Below are positions 24,326 to 35,220 of a DNA stretch of 64,000 nucleotides, in pieces. The stretch covers positions 930,001-994,000 of the forward strand of contig NW_026570224.1 of NCBI RefSeq assembly GCF_019649055.1. The letters run 5' to 3'. The DNA is from Paramacrobiotus metropolitanus (taxonomy: Eukaryota; Tardigrada; Eutardigrada; Parachela; Macrobiotidae). Position 1 is the stretch's first letter; each line of letters begins with the position of its first letter. Made by a program: the position numbers and the translations under genes. The notes under the pieces are model-generated. The model searched no databases. It had not been told where the DNA came from and saw nothing but the letters and a program-made list of their open reading frames with translations.

Positions 24326-26466
24326 TTTAGCGATTAAAGGTCACTGGAATCAAGAGAAAATTCCGATGCGAATTTTAAAATACAGCCGGTATGCAGTGAT
24401 GCACAGTTCAACAAAGTCAAATCGCACTGCTGCACTCGTTACTACTAAAACCGCTACGCGCTTGCTGTCTGAAAATCTAGATGTGAATAAATTCCTAGCG
24501 TGCTTTGAAGCTTTCTCTCTCTCACTCATCCAGTGTTAAGCTCTCTTGCCGCGCATTTATGTCAAACCGGTTTGGCCTGTTCTCTCTGAGTCACCGCCTT
24601 GCACGGGGAAACCCCATCTAACGGCCAATGTGAATGTTCGGTTACTCCCTCCATCGTACGAAAGAGGCGCACTGGCTCAGCACGGTTTATGCCGAAGACT
24701 GCCCACAGTGCATGCCATTTCGCCATCACTTTTATGAGTTTTATCGCTAAATTCGGGAATGCTTTCGTTCCGGGATTAGCTCGAAATCAGTTTTACCGGC
24801 AGAATTCCTCGAAATTGTAAAATAGATCCGCGAGGCATGGCGAGTCATTGGCGACTGTAGTGGTACACCGTACACCTAACAATACCGTGTTAAAGAAATC
24901 TAATCTGTAGGTAAATCTTTATGTACCGTAGCTAGATTAGAAAGAAAGTCATTAGATAAGTTATGCCGGCTTCATCAATAATTATTATAAAGGTGCAGCA
25001 GTGATTCACCGCACGATCACAAAAGAACCCGCAATAAATGCGCAATGATACTCATTTATTATAATAGTAACAATACTTGTAATCACGTGAATAATGAGGT
25101 ATAATAGCTATAGTGCAACAAAAAAAACAGTATTTATAATGTTATGATTTTACGTGCCAATTGCGATATACCGTAGTCAGCACTGCGATAGGTTACAGTC
25201 CCGTCTAACTTCTCAGGACGGGGGGAGCGACCTCGCGCCAGATGCAAACGAACTAAAATTTTTTTAAATAACCTAGAAAAATTGCTTAAAACCCATCTAT
25301 GTTCCCGCGTTTGCACCAGCTCTTTCCATGCCGTTTTCCTGTTTTCATCCGGAAGGGGGAGTGAAGCCTCTTCCCCAAGACGGACCTGCTTCGAATACTT
25401 CTCTCAAGATCAGAAATACCGGATGTTCTGCATTCTGCAATAATCGGTCTATCTGATAACTGCACGCCTTACCACCCCTTGATTAGAATATCGCGAAGTA
25501 CGACTTACTGTAATTATGACGATGAGTAATAGTACTAACGATAAATACTAATGTATAGATATCTAATATTACATTTTACATGTCTAATGTATCATGCTAA
25601 TAGCTCTCCTAAGCTATGTGACTATGTCTACAAGTACATTTGTTTGTAAAAATGATCAAACAATTTATTATACTGTACTATGCGTTGCAAACTTGCACGT
25701 ATTGTTCAGTCCATAACTGTTAAGACGCCTACCGTATGGATTGTTTTTTTGACAGTTCCAAACTGTGCAATAAATGTATGGTTCCAAATTTTCAAGTATG
25801 TAATCCAGATATGCCAGCATTCTACCACAGACCAATAATACTACTTTGCTGTGATTCTGATTTCTACTCTAAACCAGATGGAAAACTTGTTTCTGTAAGT
25901 TGTTTACTGGTACGGCATAACGTTATTCGATCCCATTGCCACTATAAATACCGAGACAAACACTGAAAAAAATAATTAAAACGCACATACAGAACTTCTA
26001 ATCGTATTACGAAGGCGGATCAATTTACAGCAATTTTTAATATAACGGGCCAGACACGGAACAAGCGACATTTTAATGCAACGCTTATCGTTACAATACT
26101 ACAGCACCTGCAAAAGGTGCATTCGTTTAGCCCAGCGAAATAAAGCCCCACTACCAAACGGACAAAAAGAATAACAAGTCAACAATAAACTGAAAATATA
26201 CAAGGTAAACAGTCTTAGAGACAAACTATAGTACTGTACTTTATGGACACAAAAATTTTATAACGTATTTCAACAATCATTACCACAGCAGAATGTGGCC
26301 CTGCGCTTCCTATCCTTGTTTCGTTGGAGCTCTAGGGAATAAAAGACTAGCATGAGTACAAATGTACAAACTCCTTATAACTTCGGCCCATGGGCGCTAC
26401 AAAGTATCCAACGATAAGAAACACTATGTCGCCACTACTAACATTATGAGTTAATTAAGTGCACTA
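24326..26466. other. gene-free region
   Basis: About 2.1 kb covering the upstream side of the MARVEL-like gene and the 3' flank of fibrillarin. No exon was recognised. Confidence 0.5.
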
Positions 26467-28071
26467 TCAAAAATCACTTGCAAATGTCCACCAAACCGAC
26501 CTGTAGATTCCAGATACTACCGCATGGTCACGTTCGTACGGTTCGAGGGTGATCTGTTCAAGCGGTTTAACTTTTTCACTCTGTAGCTTTTTAACTTCTT
26601 CCGCAAAGACCGCTTCCGGTTTGGCTGTGCTGTCAATGCAGTTGGCCTTGATCGATATGACGACATGACCACCGTTTTTCAGGTAGTGATGGGCGTTAAG
26701 TGCCACAATACGTGCTTGATCTGGTTGGGCAACATCCGCAAATATCGTGTCCACCATATCAACGATCATCCGATACTTGTGAGGATGCCGGGCATCCTCG
26801 ATTATGGGTACCACATTCGTCCGCTTTTTGGCAACATTGATCAGGTCTCGGCCGGAACGATGGGAAAATTCAACAGCATAAACCAAACCTTCCTACAATA
26901 AATTATTTATTGTTGTTAAAAATTCAAATTTAGTTATTATGTAATTGAACAAATTTATTATTATGAAATAAACTTAATTTACCATCACTACCATGGCAAA
27001 CGCAAGAACAAGGATATAAAACTGAGCAAATGCCAAACGCAGTACGGTCGCTTTCTACGAAACTTCAAATAATACGCGTATACAAGTGTTACCAATACGT
27101 AGCAGCAAGCTTCAAACACTTCGCAAAAATATCTACCTACCGGGCCAACAATATCAGCTACATGGGAAACAGTAGTCCCGGATGCCGCTCCGAGATATAG
27201 GACTTTGCTTTTTGGTTTGATCCAAATATTTTCAATTCCAGCCATGATAGCTGCTCCAAGCTTGGAGCGGAAAGGATTCCAGATTCGATATTCTGTTTTC
27301 GTTCCTTCCGCACCCTGTGAAAAACCTTTCCTAAACGCTGTTATAAGTAGATGAAACTACGTCGGCTTACATCAACACTGATACGTTTCTCGCCATACAC
27401 GGAATCACCAGGTGTAGTGTTGATAGTACACAGCGCGTCTTCTTTGCCCCGGGAAATGAAAATTCCTGGATGCCGATGGGGTTCCACAATGACATTTTTG
27501 CCTCCTTTCATGCCTGCACCACCACCACGGCCACCGCCACCTAGAAATAACTTCATTCCACTATCGCATATTTTATCGCACATTTTTAACGAGATATTTC
27601 AAATTTTATTGGTACTCCGTAGTCAGAAATCGTCAACCCCTAATTCCAGCATGCAACCAGCGCTTCGAGGTATACCAGGATTTTAAAAGTGTTTGCCTTT
27701 ACGATTAGCAGAAGCTGACAACCAGCATTCTCCATTTCAAGGTTCCATAAAGCGCAAAGACCACTTACGTCCACCTCGACCGCGGGGACCTCCGCGACCT
27801 CCACCGCGGTCCCCGCCACGGCCGCCGCGAAATCCACCGCGACCGCGATCACCAAAGCCCCCGCGGCCACCACCAAATCCTCCTCGTCCGCCTCGATCAC
27901 CTCCCCGACCCGCTTTAAATCCTCCACCACGATCGCCGCCTCGAAATCCTCCGCCGCCACCACGAAACCCTCCACCGCGTCCGCCGCCGCGGTCTGGTCC
28001 TGTAATTGAAAACGCATTGGTTTGCCACAGGTCTTAAAGGGTACTGATTTCCACGTACTGTCGAATCCCAT
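26467..28071 (-). CDS. FBL: fibrillarin, box C/D snoRNP 2'-O-methyltransferase
   Basis: Five exons on the minus strand: 28059-28071, 27769-27999, 27371-27540, 27141-27314 and 26467-26892, giving 337 residues. Fibrillarin methylates rRNA 2'-hydroxyls guided by box C/D snoRNAs in the nucleolus. Exon 1 encodes only MGFD plus one base. A 59-base intron then leads into a glycine-arginine-rich domain ([12 protein letters not shown]-type repeats, about residues 5-90). The methyltransferase follows, with [20 protein letters not shown], the SAM-binding [17 protein letters not shown] (176 onward), [14 protein letters not shown] and [10 protein letters not shown]. Without the mini-intron the frame runs into a false, non-GAR N-terminus, so the splice is needed. 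Human fibrillarin is 321 residues. Confidence 0.96.
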
Positions 28072-29022
28072 TTTGGACTTCTTAATTAAACTGATGACTT
28101 CCGAATAAATAGCGCACAGATACTTAAACTAATTCTGAGCAACACCAACAAGTAGCAAAAAAAGATCGTGAATGCTGCTGCACTTCTATTGGAAAGATTT
28201 ATCATTAACAATTTTAAGAATTAAGATTTTGCTTTTTTTGTTACAACACCGATTTTCGGATGAATCGTGCCGGCAGTATGTAAAACCGTTCGTGACGAAA
28301 CGCTCGCTTCATAATAATGCTTAAATTGCACGAATGCACGCGCAGTACATACTTGACTAGGTACGCTACTTGCGGTATAAACCGATTAATAAGTACTATT
28401 AAGTAGTTTGTGAGACATCAGCTTTTTTGCGAAAGGTCGAGCCCAGCTTCCTTTGCAACCTGCATATTCCGAAATCTAAAAAACTGCAAAAACTTTTGAT
28501 TTGCATTTTCTTTTGGATTTATTGAAGCTTTTGATTTCTGTATGGTCATTGGTTAGTAACCGGCTGCTACTAACAGTCTTCTAACAGGGAACCGGAAATT
28601 CAACATCCTCTTCTTTTTATTCCAACTTTCTTGTCCGTTGCAGACGCAATATGTATGTATAGATTACAAGATCTGTGCAGAATGTAGTAACGATAAGTAA
28701 CACGTATAGCCATAGAACAAAACGAATCTATTTATGTGACAATACGTAGAAAGGGAAAAGAAGTCCTGTAGCAATAATGGAAACTATCTCAATAACGTTT
28801 AAACTCAAAACAAACAAAAGAAAAGAATTAAGTAACGGTGCCGCATACGCACACCATCCAACAAGAACTCGACAGAAAATTGATCTGAAAAGCTGCAACA
28901 AAATAGCACAGTCTGTGGAAAGCAATACGAATGGGACGTCAAAATTCTAAAAGCCAATTAAAAACTTGTGTCGGTTATTGACACTAAATTCACAAAATTA
29001 TTATTAAACAAAATCTGACCAC
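28072..29022. other. fibrillarin upstream region and 3' flank of the ALKBH4-type gene
   Basis: About 950 bases with no recognised exon. It should contain the fibrillarin promoter. Confidence 0.5.
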
Positions 29023-31697
29023 TCAGAGACTTCCGCCGCTTTTGACAACCTTCCCTTGAAAAGTATGGGCAATACTAAGCATCTTCTTTCCTACGGCCTC
29101 GCGTGCACCGCCTTCTTTAAAAATGTCGCTTAATTCGCGAAACACCATCATGATCTGCTTTTCGTGGACATCCGCTGACAATACCGAATAGTTCCAATCG
29201 CGGCGTACTTCATCGGTAACGATTAGTAGTGATCGCCGCGGGATTTGTACTCGAACAGGTCGATACACCTCCTTCCGTTCCCATTTCCGTGGAGAAAACG
29301 TCAACACCGTATCTGCCAGTATACTGAAGATCACTACGCGGTTACCCCACATCCACTCATCCTCCACACGGGACTGTACAGATGACATCCTGTCGCTGGT
29401 CAGTTCCCAGTTGGACACAGCCACACACTGAAAACCATCTAATTCTTTCCATCGGCTAAAGCGGCCTAGCAAGAGCTGAGCAAAATGGGGTAATCCTGTA
29501 AAGTTCTGCAGATTAACACGCTGTCGTTGATAGTTAACCGAAGGTCCGTAGTCTTGGCGCCGGCATCCTGATCCGCCGTCCATCCACATGCGAGCATTGA
29601 TACATTTAGTCAGGTCGCGTTCCTCATCACCGGTTAAAAACTCCGGCCAAAATGACAATTTAGCTGAAAATTCAAGATATAACCACTAGAACTACATACC
29701 ACGAATCTAAAGTACACAGACAAATACCACAATACCGGAACGGTCAACTAATACACAGCTCTTAAAGACTTACACAACTGTAATGGCTCGCCTGCGTCAT
29801 ATCGATGTCGTGGATGCAATATTCTGGCAAACTCAAAATCCAGCTGATAAGCCATGTTGCACGTCATGCAATGGTCATATACCATAGCATTGGCGGGAAC
29901 CGTAACATTGGTAGCGGCCGGAAGACGATGTTTCCAGGCCGGAAGATTCCGACACAGATCACACCGACTGCCACCCTTGCAGGAGCATGGCTTAACGAAA
30001 TTATCATAAAAATCAGAGATAGCAGCCTCCTGCCCGTTCTCATTTCGGACAACATGATGGTATTTCGGAGAGACGCTCGGTATTTCCACAGATGCTAGAT
30101 CGGCCATGGTTGTCAGGTAACTGGCACACGTTTTCTCCATAGATTCTTCCGTAACGCTTTCGGATTGAGCCGCACGTCGTGCTCGTTGGGCGGCACGCCT
30201 CTCCATTCTTGGTTGTACACTTTTGCCCAGCAGACCAAGTAACTGCTGCGATAAGTCCTTTGGATGAGATCGATTAACAAGGCCAGTGGAACCAGTCCAC
30301 TGGAACGTTTCGGCCTTAACATCCGCTTTTACACAAGTATCACTATCCAATGATATCCTCGAATCTGCCGACAATCCAACTGACTGCAAGAAATCGTCCG
30401 TGAGTATTTTCATATCCACGGGGCCAAGAGATTTTTCTAGCGGTGGTAGAGATAAAATTTTTCGAATCTCTTGGATTTTCCCATCAGGCGGCCCGTCGAT
30501 AAATAACGCAGAGGGAGGAATTACAGTATCGGTTGAGATGGCAACCTGCAACTGCATAGTCTGTTCGCATAACGATTCTGTCAGATTAATATCTTCCTGA
30601 TCTTGTTGGGACTGCCGCGCCTTCCGTTCGACGGCCAATTCTTCTTGGAAAGTTTCAATGCTGGATGCTTGAATACCCTTGGTATTTATGTTCTCGCGGA
30701 AAGCCGCCGCTTCGTGACAGATGGCTTCGATAGTCTGTGTAGCTGAACGCAGATCGGTGGACAGTTCTTCGGAACAGTTTTCGAACAAGTGATCCAAACG
30801 TGCTTTGCGCTCTTCCTTCGTGAGAATGCGGTTGACGGGTTGACCGTTAAAGGGTGCTGCAGTAGGCCGTGCAGGGACCTTTTTTGCTGGATTGGCAGCA
30901 CGTCCGGCTTTACTCATTGTAAGCCGTTTCCGTCGAGATTTGTTTCGACGATTTGGCTGCAATCATAACAGTGTTTTTCAAATAAATTTAAATACGGTCA
31001 TAGACTCGTAGATATTCTTTAAACCCCTTGGTTTTGTCTACCACCTCACGCAGCCGTTCAAAACCCATAAAAATAAGCATCGGGAAAACTTGAACACAAC
31101 CTACTATTAAATTATTAATATTTTGAAGTGTCCGATCGAAAACTGCAAACTGGATAGATGCAGTAAGAGTAAAACGACACTTAATATTACAAGTTACATG
31201 CGCAAAATAAAGCCATTTATCTTTATAAACATACGCTTTTTAGGATAGAGTACCAAAGGTAAAACAAAAACCTCGTGCATAATGAAAAGCCAAAAGACAA
31301 CGCAATGTCGCAATCATACCTTGGGTTTTTTAATGGCAGGTGATTTGCTGGCATTGATTTCTGATGCTTTCGACGAAACCGGCGGCCGGCCGCGCCTTTT
31401 GGCTGGTACAGGTTCGGGAACTTTGAATTCTGCTTTGGTAGCAGCGGCCGAGTCCTGCTCCTTCGGAGCTGCATTATCTCCTGCGGGGCGAGCAAAGGAA
31501 GCACCCAGCTGCCACGACATGGGCTCTGGTTGGCTATCCTCCGAATCATCAACCATCTCGTTTGTCGACACACCGCTCTGCAGAAGAAGGGTGTCGTTGT
31601 TGGATGCCGGTCCATTGTCTGTCCACATAGATTCGGTTGCAGAAGGTTCAGAATTATTTCGAGTCTGCAACGCAAAATCACTAAACAACAATGCCAT
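29023..31697 (-). CDS. AT-hook/charged N-terminus joined to ALKBH4-type domain (likely pseudoenzyme)
   Basis: Three exons on the minus strand: 31320-31697, 29774-30956 and 29023-29663, giving 733 residues. Exon 1 is Ser/Pro-rich with an AT-hook (PAKRRGRPPV, near 100). Exon 2 begins basic, then has a helical charged region (KARLDHLFENCSEELSTDL...), faintly like the kinetochore protein DSN1 though I cannot establish that. It ends with CSCKGGSRCDLC at 450-461, matching the ALKBH4 N-terminal cysteine motif. Exon 3 matches the ALKBH4 dioxygenase (CRRQDYGPSVNYQRQRV, FTGLPHF, EDEWMWGNRV, ending LSIAHTFQGKVV). The Fe(II) ligands HxD...H of the family are replaced by R619, E621 and Y679, and the first Arg of the RxxxxFR stretch by Q690. 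ALKBH4 demethylates actin K84me1 and has DNA and RNA roles; enzymatic activity here is doubtful. Homology of the C-terminal part is firm, and the meaning of the N-terminal part is open. Confidence 0.8.
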
Positions 31698-31949
31698 ATT
31701 TATTTAGCAGAGCGGTTATTGATTCGAGTAAACCAATTCCAAATTTCAGTTCATTCTTTTCTGCCTAATCTGAGTAGAGTAGATGAAAAATTTCTTGATT
31801 AATTATCTTTTTGATGTTTCAGTTTCGACAGAAAATTATTTGCCATCGCAAAGCATAAACTGACAACCGGCAGCAAACAAGCGCTCTCGAGCCATATTTT
31901 CCTGTATCATTTTTTGTTACACTTCAAATCTCCCGGTTAACCATCCATT

Positions 31950-32213
31950 TCAGAAATAGTTTAAATACTGCATTTCTTTACATGAGTAAGATTGATTGAT
32001 TATAATGTTGCTAAAATTATAAAAGAAGCCGAAAACAGCGGCACAGCCGAACACTAATGGTAAGTAATTAAAATAAGAAACAGACGGTGACACTTGACAG
32101 TACCGATCCACAGACGACACCAAGCTATCAAAAAGGCCCAAAACGCCCAGCCGACTTACAGATTCTGGCAAATGAGATCCGGATACCTGGGCCTGAATTC
32201 CAGGTTCCTCCAT
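31950..32213 (-). CDS. hypothetical small one-helix protein
   Basis: The ATG at 32213 opens 87 residues (start MEEPGIQAQVSGSHLPESVS), with a hydrophobic stretch (YLPLVFGCAAVFGFFYNFSN) near the middle, ending about 250 bases from the start of the ALKBH4-type gene on the same strand. No family was recognised. It may be a real small membrane protein, the first exon of a longer one, or a chance ORF. Confidence 0.3.
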   Translation of the reverse strand: MEEPGIQAQVSGSHLPESVSRLGVLGLFDSLVSSVDRYCQVSPSVSYFNYLPLVFGCAAVFGFFYNFSNIIINQSYSCKEMQYLNYF

Positions 32214-32979
32214 GTTGAAGTTTAACAATTAGAATTTAGAATGCTGAAATGTCCCCTCCAACCTAATGGATAACGTAAAGCCCGAATATATCACGGTTAA
32301 CTGCACCTGACAGGCGAAACCGGATCAGTCACCACTCACAATCAGCAGTAATAAATATGGTTGCCGTCCAGTGCGCACTGCGCCAGCAGCCGTCAGCGCT
32401 CACAGTGCGTCAAGGGAATGTTTTAAACTTTCAAAGATGTCGACGGTGGGTTAACCGAGGTTATCAGGTGAGGTTGACAAAGTTTAAGCATTCACGCAAA
32501 AAGATATTTTGCTACCACGCTGCCTTATCAAAAATGACAATGGATTCATTGTACTGCATCCCGAATCACGACAACATCACTGCAGCGGTTGCTACCCGTA
32601 GTTCACGAAAAACGCATAAGTACTCGCATCGGTTTGGGTGGATCCAATCTATAGCTAAACACTCAACAGCAGACTGGTACAGTATGTGCGCCGTCAGTCA
32701 GTTCTACTTACTACTTAAGCAAAAGTCAGGACCCTTAAAACTTAAACACGGTAACTGATTAGTCACTGCATGGTAGTCAACCCCATCGATTACCTATATA
32801 AGCGCTAACGATCGATTTAAAATTAAAGGTTTTCAGGATAAAAACCGAAACTCGAAACAAAAAGGAAAAATCGACGTACAGTGTACAGTACCGAACATCG
32901 TCCGATAAAAAGTCCCAAATCACTAAATCAGTGAAGTCATTCGAAACTTTCGCTCCGCAGCATACAGTCCCATACGCAT

Positions 32980-33990
32980 CGTTCACCCCTTGGTAAGCCG
33001 TTTAGGGCAAATTTCTCTCTGATTGACGGTTGTCCGACAGTCGACAACTAGATCCATGGTAAAGGGGGAGAATGCGGACTTGGGATAGCACGTGGCCTTA
33101 TCGCGCCAACAGTGCGAGGTGGAGTAGCGACTGGAAAGGCCGAACAGGATAAAGCAACTAAATGTACTCTGTAGGCCGTAAGTACCAGAACATCGTCCAG
33201 GATCGGACATTCGGACTACCTGTCAGCGCTTTGGGCTTCGAAACTCTAGGACTAAATGCACCAGAAGCTACTGTACCCACCTGATCACGGAAATGGGTAG
33301 AAGAGTACGACAAGAAACCGGCGAGGCACGAGCTGTGACGAGCAACGGTATATCCAGGCCAGTGTATCAGCATAGAAATCCAGCGCGGGAGGGAAGCGCC
33401 GGGAACGCATCTTTCGTTCAGGGAGCAGCTCAACCGGGAGCAAATTTAGAGATTGTTCTCTGTTCTTAGACCTCGTGCGACTGTTGTTTGCTGACTCTGT
33501 GTACTGCTGTGTTATTCATCGTCACTATATACGCCTTATCGCTAAATCGCTGGCAAATTTAAGTAGTACAAGTTATGAAGTTATTGAACACTTACAAGTA
33601 CTGTAACGGCGTGTGCCCTATCAAGTATCAACTAATGCCGGCCTCTCGCGAACAGAGTCGCAGCGCTTTTTCAAAAGGAACCCCTTTGAAAATGTGGTAA
33701 AGTGCCCGGTTATGTTTATTTGCACCGCACAGAAAGACCGGAAGCGATCCCTTGGTGACAATATTAGCGGTGTCCGGTTGACCAAGTACACCAATTTGAG
33801 CAACACACGGCGTCCCTGGGTATCAAAGTGGACTACCCACGGGTGAAACGAAACTTTTTTTCCGGCGGAAGTTGTATCTCGCGTTGACGTCCTCGAACGG
33901 GACAAAGATTGCACATGTAAATGTTGGCAGACGAAAACTGTTTCGGTTGTGGAACTTAGACAGTCATCCACAATCCACATCAACTGCCAT
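32980..33990 (-). pseudogene. unassigned, possibly degraded coding region
   Basis: GC-richer than its surroundings, with protein-like but interrupted frames on the minus strand. One frame near 33620-33930 reads TPCVAQIGVLGQPDTANIVT followed by LPVFLCGANKHN and PFEKALRLCSREAGIS, interrupted upstream by one TGA. Another near 33290-33430 reads KMRSRRFPPALDFYADTLAW before a stop. A third near 33000-33150 reads CWRDKATCYPKSAFSPFTMD. No family was recognised and no splice-consistent model was found, so it may be a decayed gene, unusual exons, or a coincidence. Confidence 0.25.
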
Positions 33991-34125
33991 CATGATCAGT
34001 TTAATTTCGACACGATCGCGACCGTCGTCCACCACGTTGCAACACTGACAGGGAGAGCCATTATGCACAATCCGCAGACAACTTACGAATGACATCGTAA
34101 ATGATTTCTGCAAATCGTATCAAGT

Positions 34126-35220
34126 CTACACCCGCGTAGCTAAAACCATGTTCGATCGTTTCCGCTCTTCGACCTTTGCTCGCCATTTAACCGCCGCATA
34201 AACCACGCTGTGAGGATATCCATGGTCTTTCGCTTGTTGAAGCATTTTACTCAGCGGAAGGCTATCCTGTCTGGTGCCTTCCTGATGGGTTACCGCTGAG
34301 GCTGTCACGACCACACTGGTGTCACTGGGCTCTGTTGTCACTCTATCCGGATATTTTCGTCTAAGCCAGTCATCCGTCCCCAGTATCCCCACCAATACTA
34401 AAATGCAGATGAATATTCCAATCAGTGGATAGAACCAGCGCAGAGGATCTTTGACTTTAAGAACTGTGCTCGTGGTGTCGTTGCCACTCTCCCCTACTGC
34501 CACGCACGTGTAATTCCCGGCGTCAGCATACTCGACCGAATCGAAAATGATTAATCCACTGGGCTGCTGTTTGTTGTTCCGTTGGACTCGGGAATTATTT
34601 GCCGGAAAAGCTACGTTATCCAATGACCATAGCAAGGTCACATTTGGAGTGCCGCTTTCGATGCATTCGATTGTGGTGGGATCGCCTCGATCAACACGGA
34701 TCACTTTTGCCATCTGTAGCACAAATGGTACGAGTTTCAGCGCGACCCTGTCCGACATTGTAACACCACTAGCAAACTGCACATCGCATTCGTAGATCCC
34801 GGCATGATTGTAGCCCGCTGCGTGGATCGTCAGTGTTAGGTCGCCGTTCTCGCGCTTGGAGTAATTGGGGCCGTTTGTATCCAGGAGTGTCATTGTGTGA
34901 TTCAGACTCCCAAAAGGGCTGTACCTCCATACCACGTCTTGAACAGGCGATGTCTGAAGTAACTGACACGAAATATTCAGTGGCTTCCCGTTAGCCCGAA
35001 AGGTTACCATTGGTGGGCATTGCAAAGGCCTAATCGTCTCTTCGCGCGCTTTCGGTTGCAGTATGTTGGCGGTTCCGGCTTGTAATTTAAGCACTTCCCC
35101 ATTGTTACTATCAGTAACCTTTGGTGGTAAAAAGCCATCCGTAACAGGAAAACTGTCCACGATGTGGCACAAATTTAAAAATAGTGGCACAAAATGGATT
35201 TTGACAGAGTGCAGATTCAT
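34126..35220 (-). CDS. basigin/neuroplastin-like Ig membrane protein, copy A
   Basis: Intronless, 364 residues, ATG at 35220. There is a signal peptide (about 1-24) and a spacer. Ig domain 1 follows (C85, W98, C145 in GIYECDV), then Ig domain 2 (C186, W199, C239 in DAGNYTCVAV). The single helix at about 261-281 (RWFYPLIGIFICILVLVGIL) is followed by a short basic cytoplasmic tail. The WxYP(L/F)xG start of the helix after two Ig domains resembles basigin, embigin and neuroplastin, chaperones of monocarboxylate transporters, though the glutamate typical of their helix is absent. Several NxS/T sites suggest glycosylation. A similar gene with the same membrane segment lies at 45.6 kb on the other strand. 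Confidence 0.8.
   Translation of the reverse strand: MNLHSVKIHFVPLFLNLCHIVDSFPVTDGFLPPKVTDSNNGEVLKLQAGTANILQPKAREETIRPLQCPPMVTFRANGKPLNISCQLLQTSPVQDVVWRYSPFGSLNHTMTLLDTNGPNYSKRENGDLTLTIHAAGYNHAGIYECDVQFASGVTMSDRVALKLVPFVLQMAKVIRVDRGDPTTIECIESGTPNVTLLWSLDNVAFPANNSRVQRNNKQQPSGLIIFDSVEYADAGNYTCVAVGESGNDTTSTVLKVKDPLRWFYPLIGIFICILVLVGILGTDDWLRRKYPDRVTTEPSDTSVVVTASAVTHQEGTRQDSLPLSKMLQQAKDHGYPHSVVYAAVKWRAKVEERKRSNMVLATRV

Noticed and set aside
27693-28037. Proline-rich plus-strand open frame
   Set aside because: It is the antisense shadow of the fibrillarin GAR exon; glycine codons read as proline on the other strand.
30286-30600. Plus-strand open frame within the ALKBH4-type gene
   Set aside because: Antisense shadow of the coding exon on the minus strand, with no independent features.
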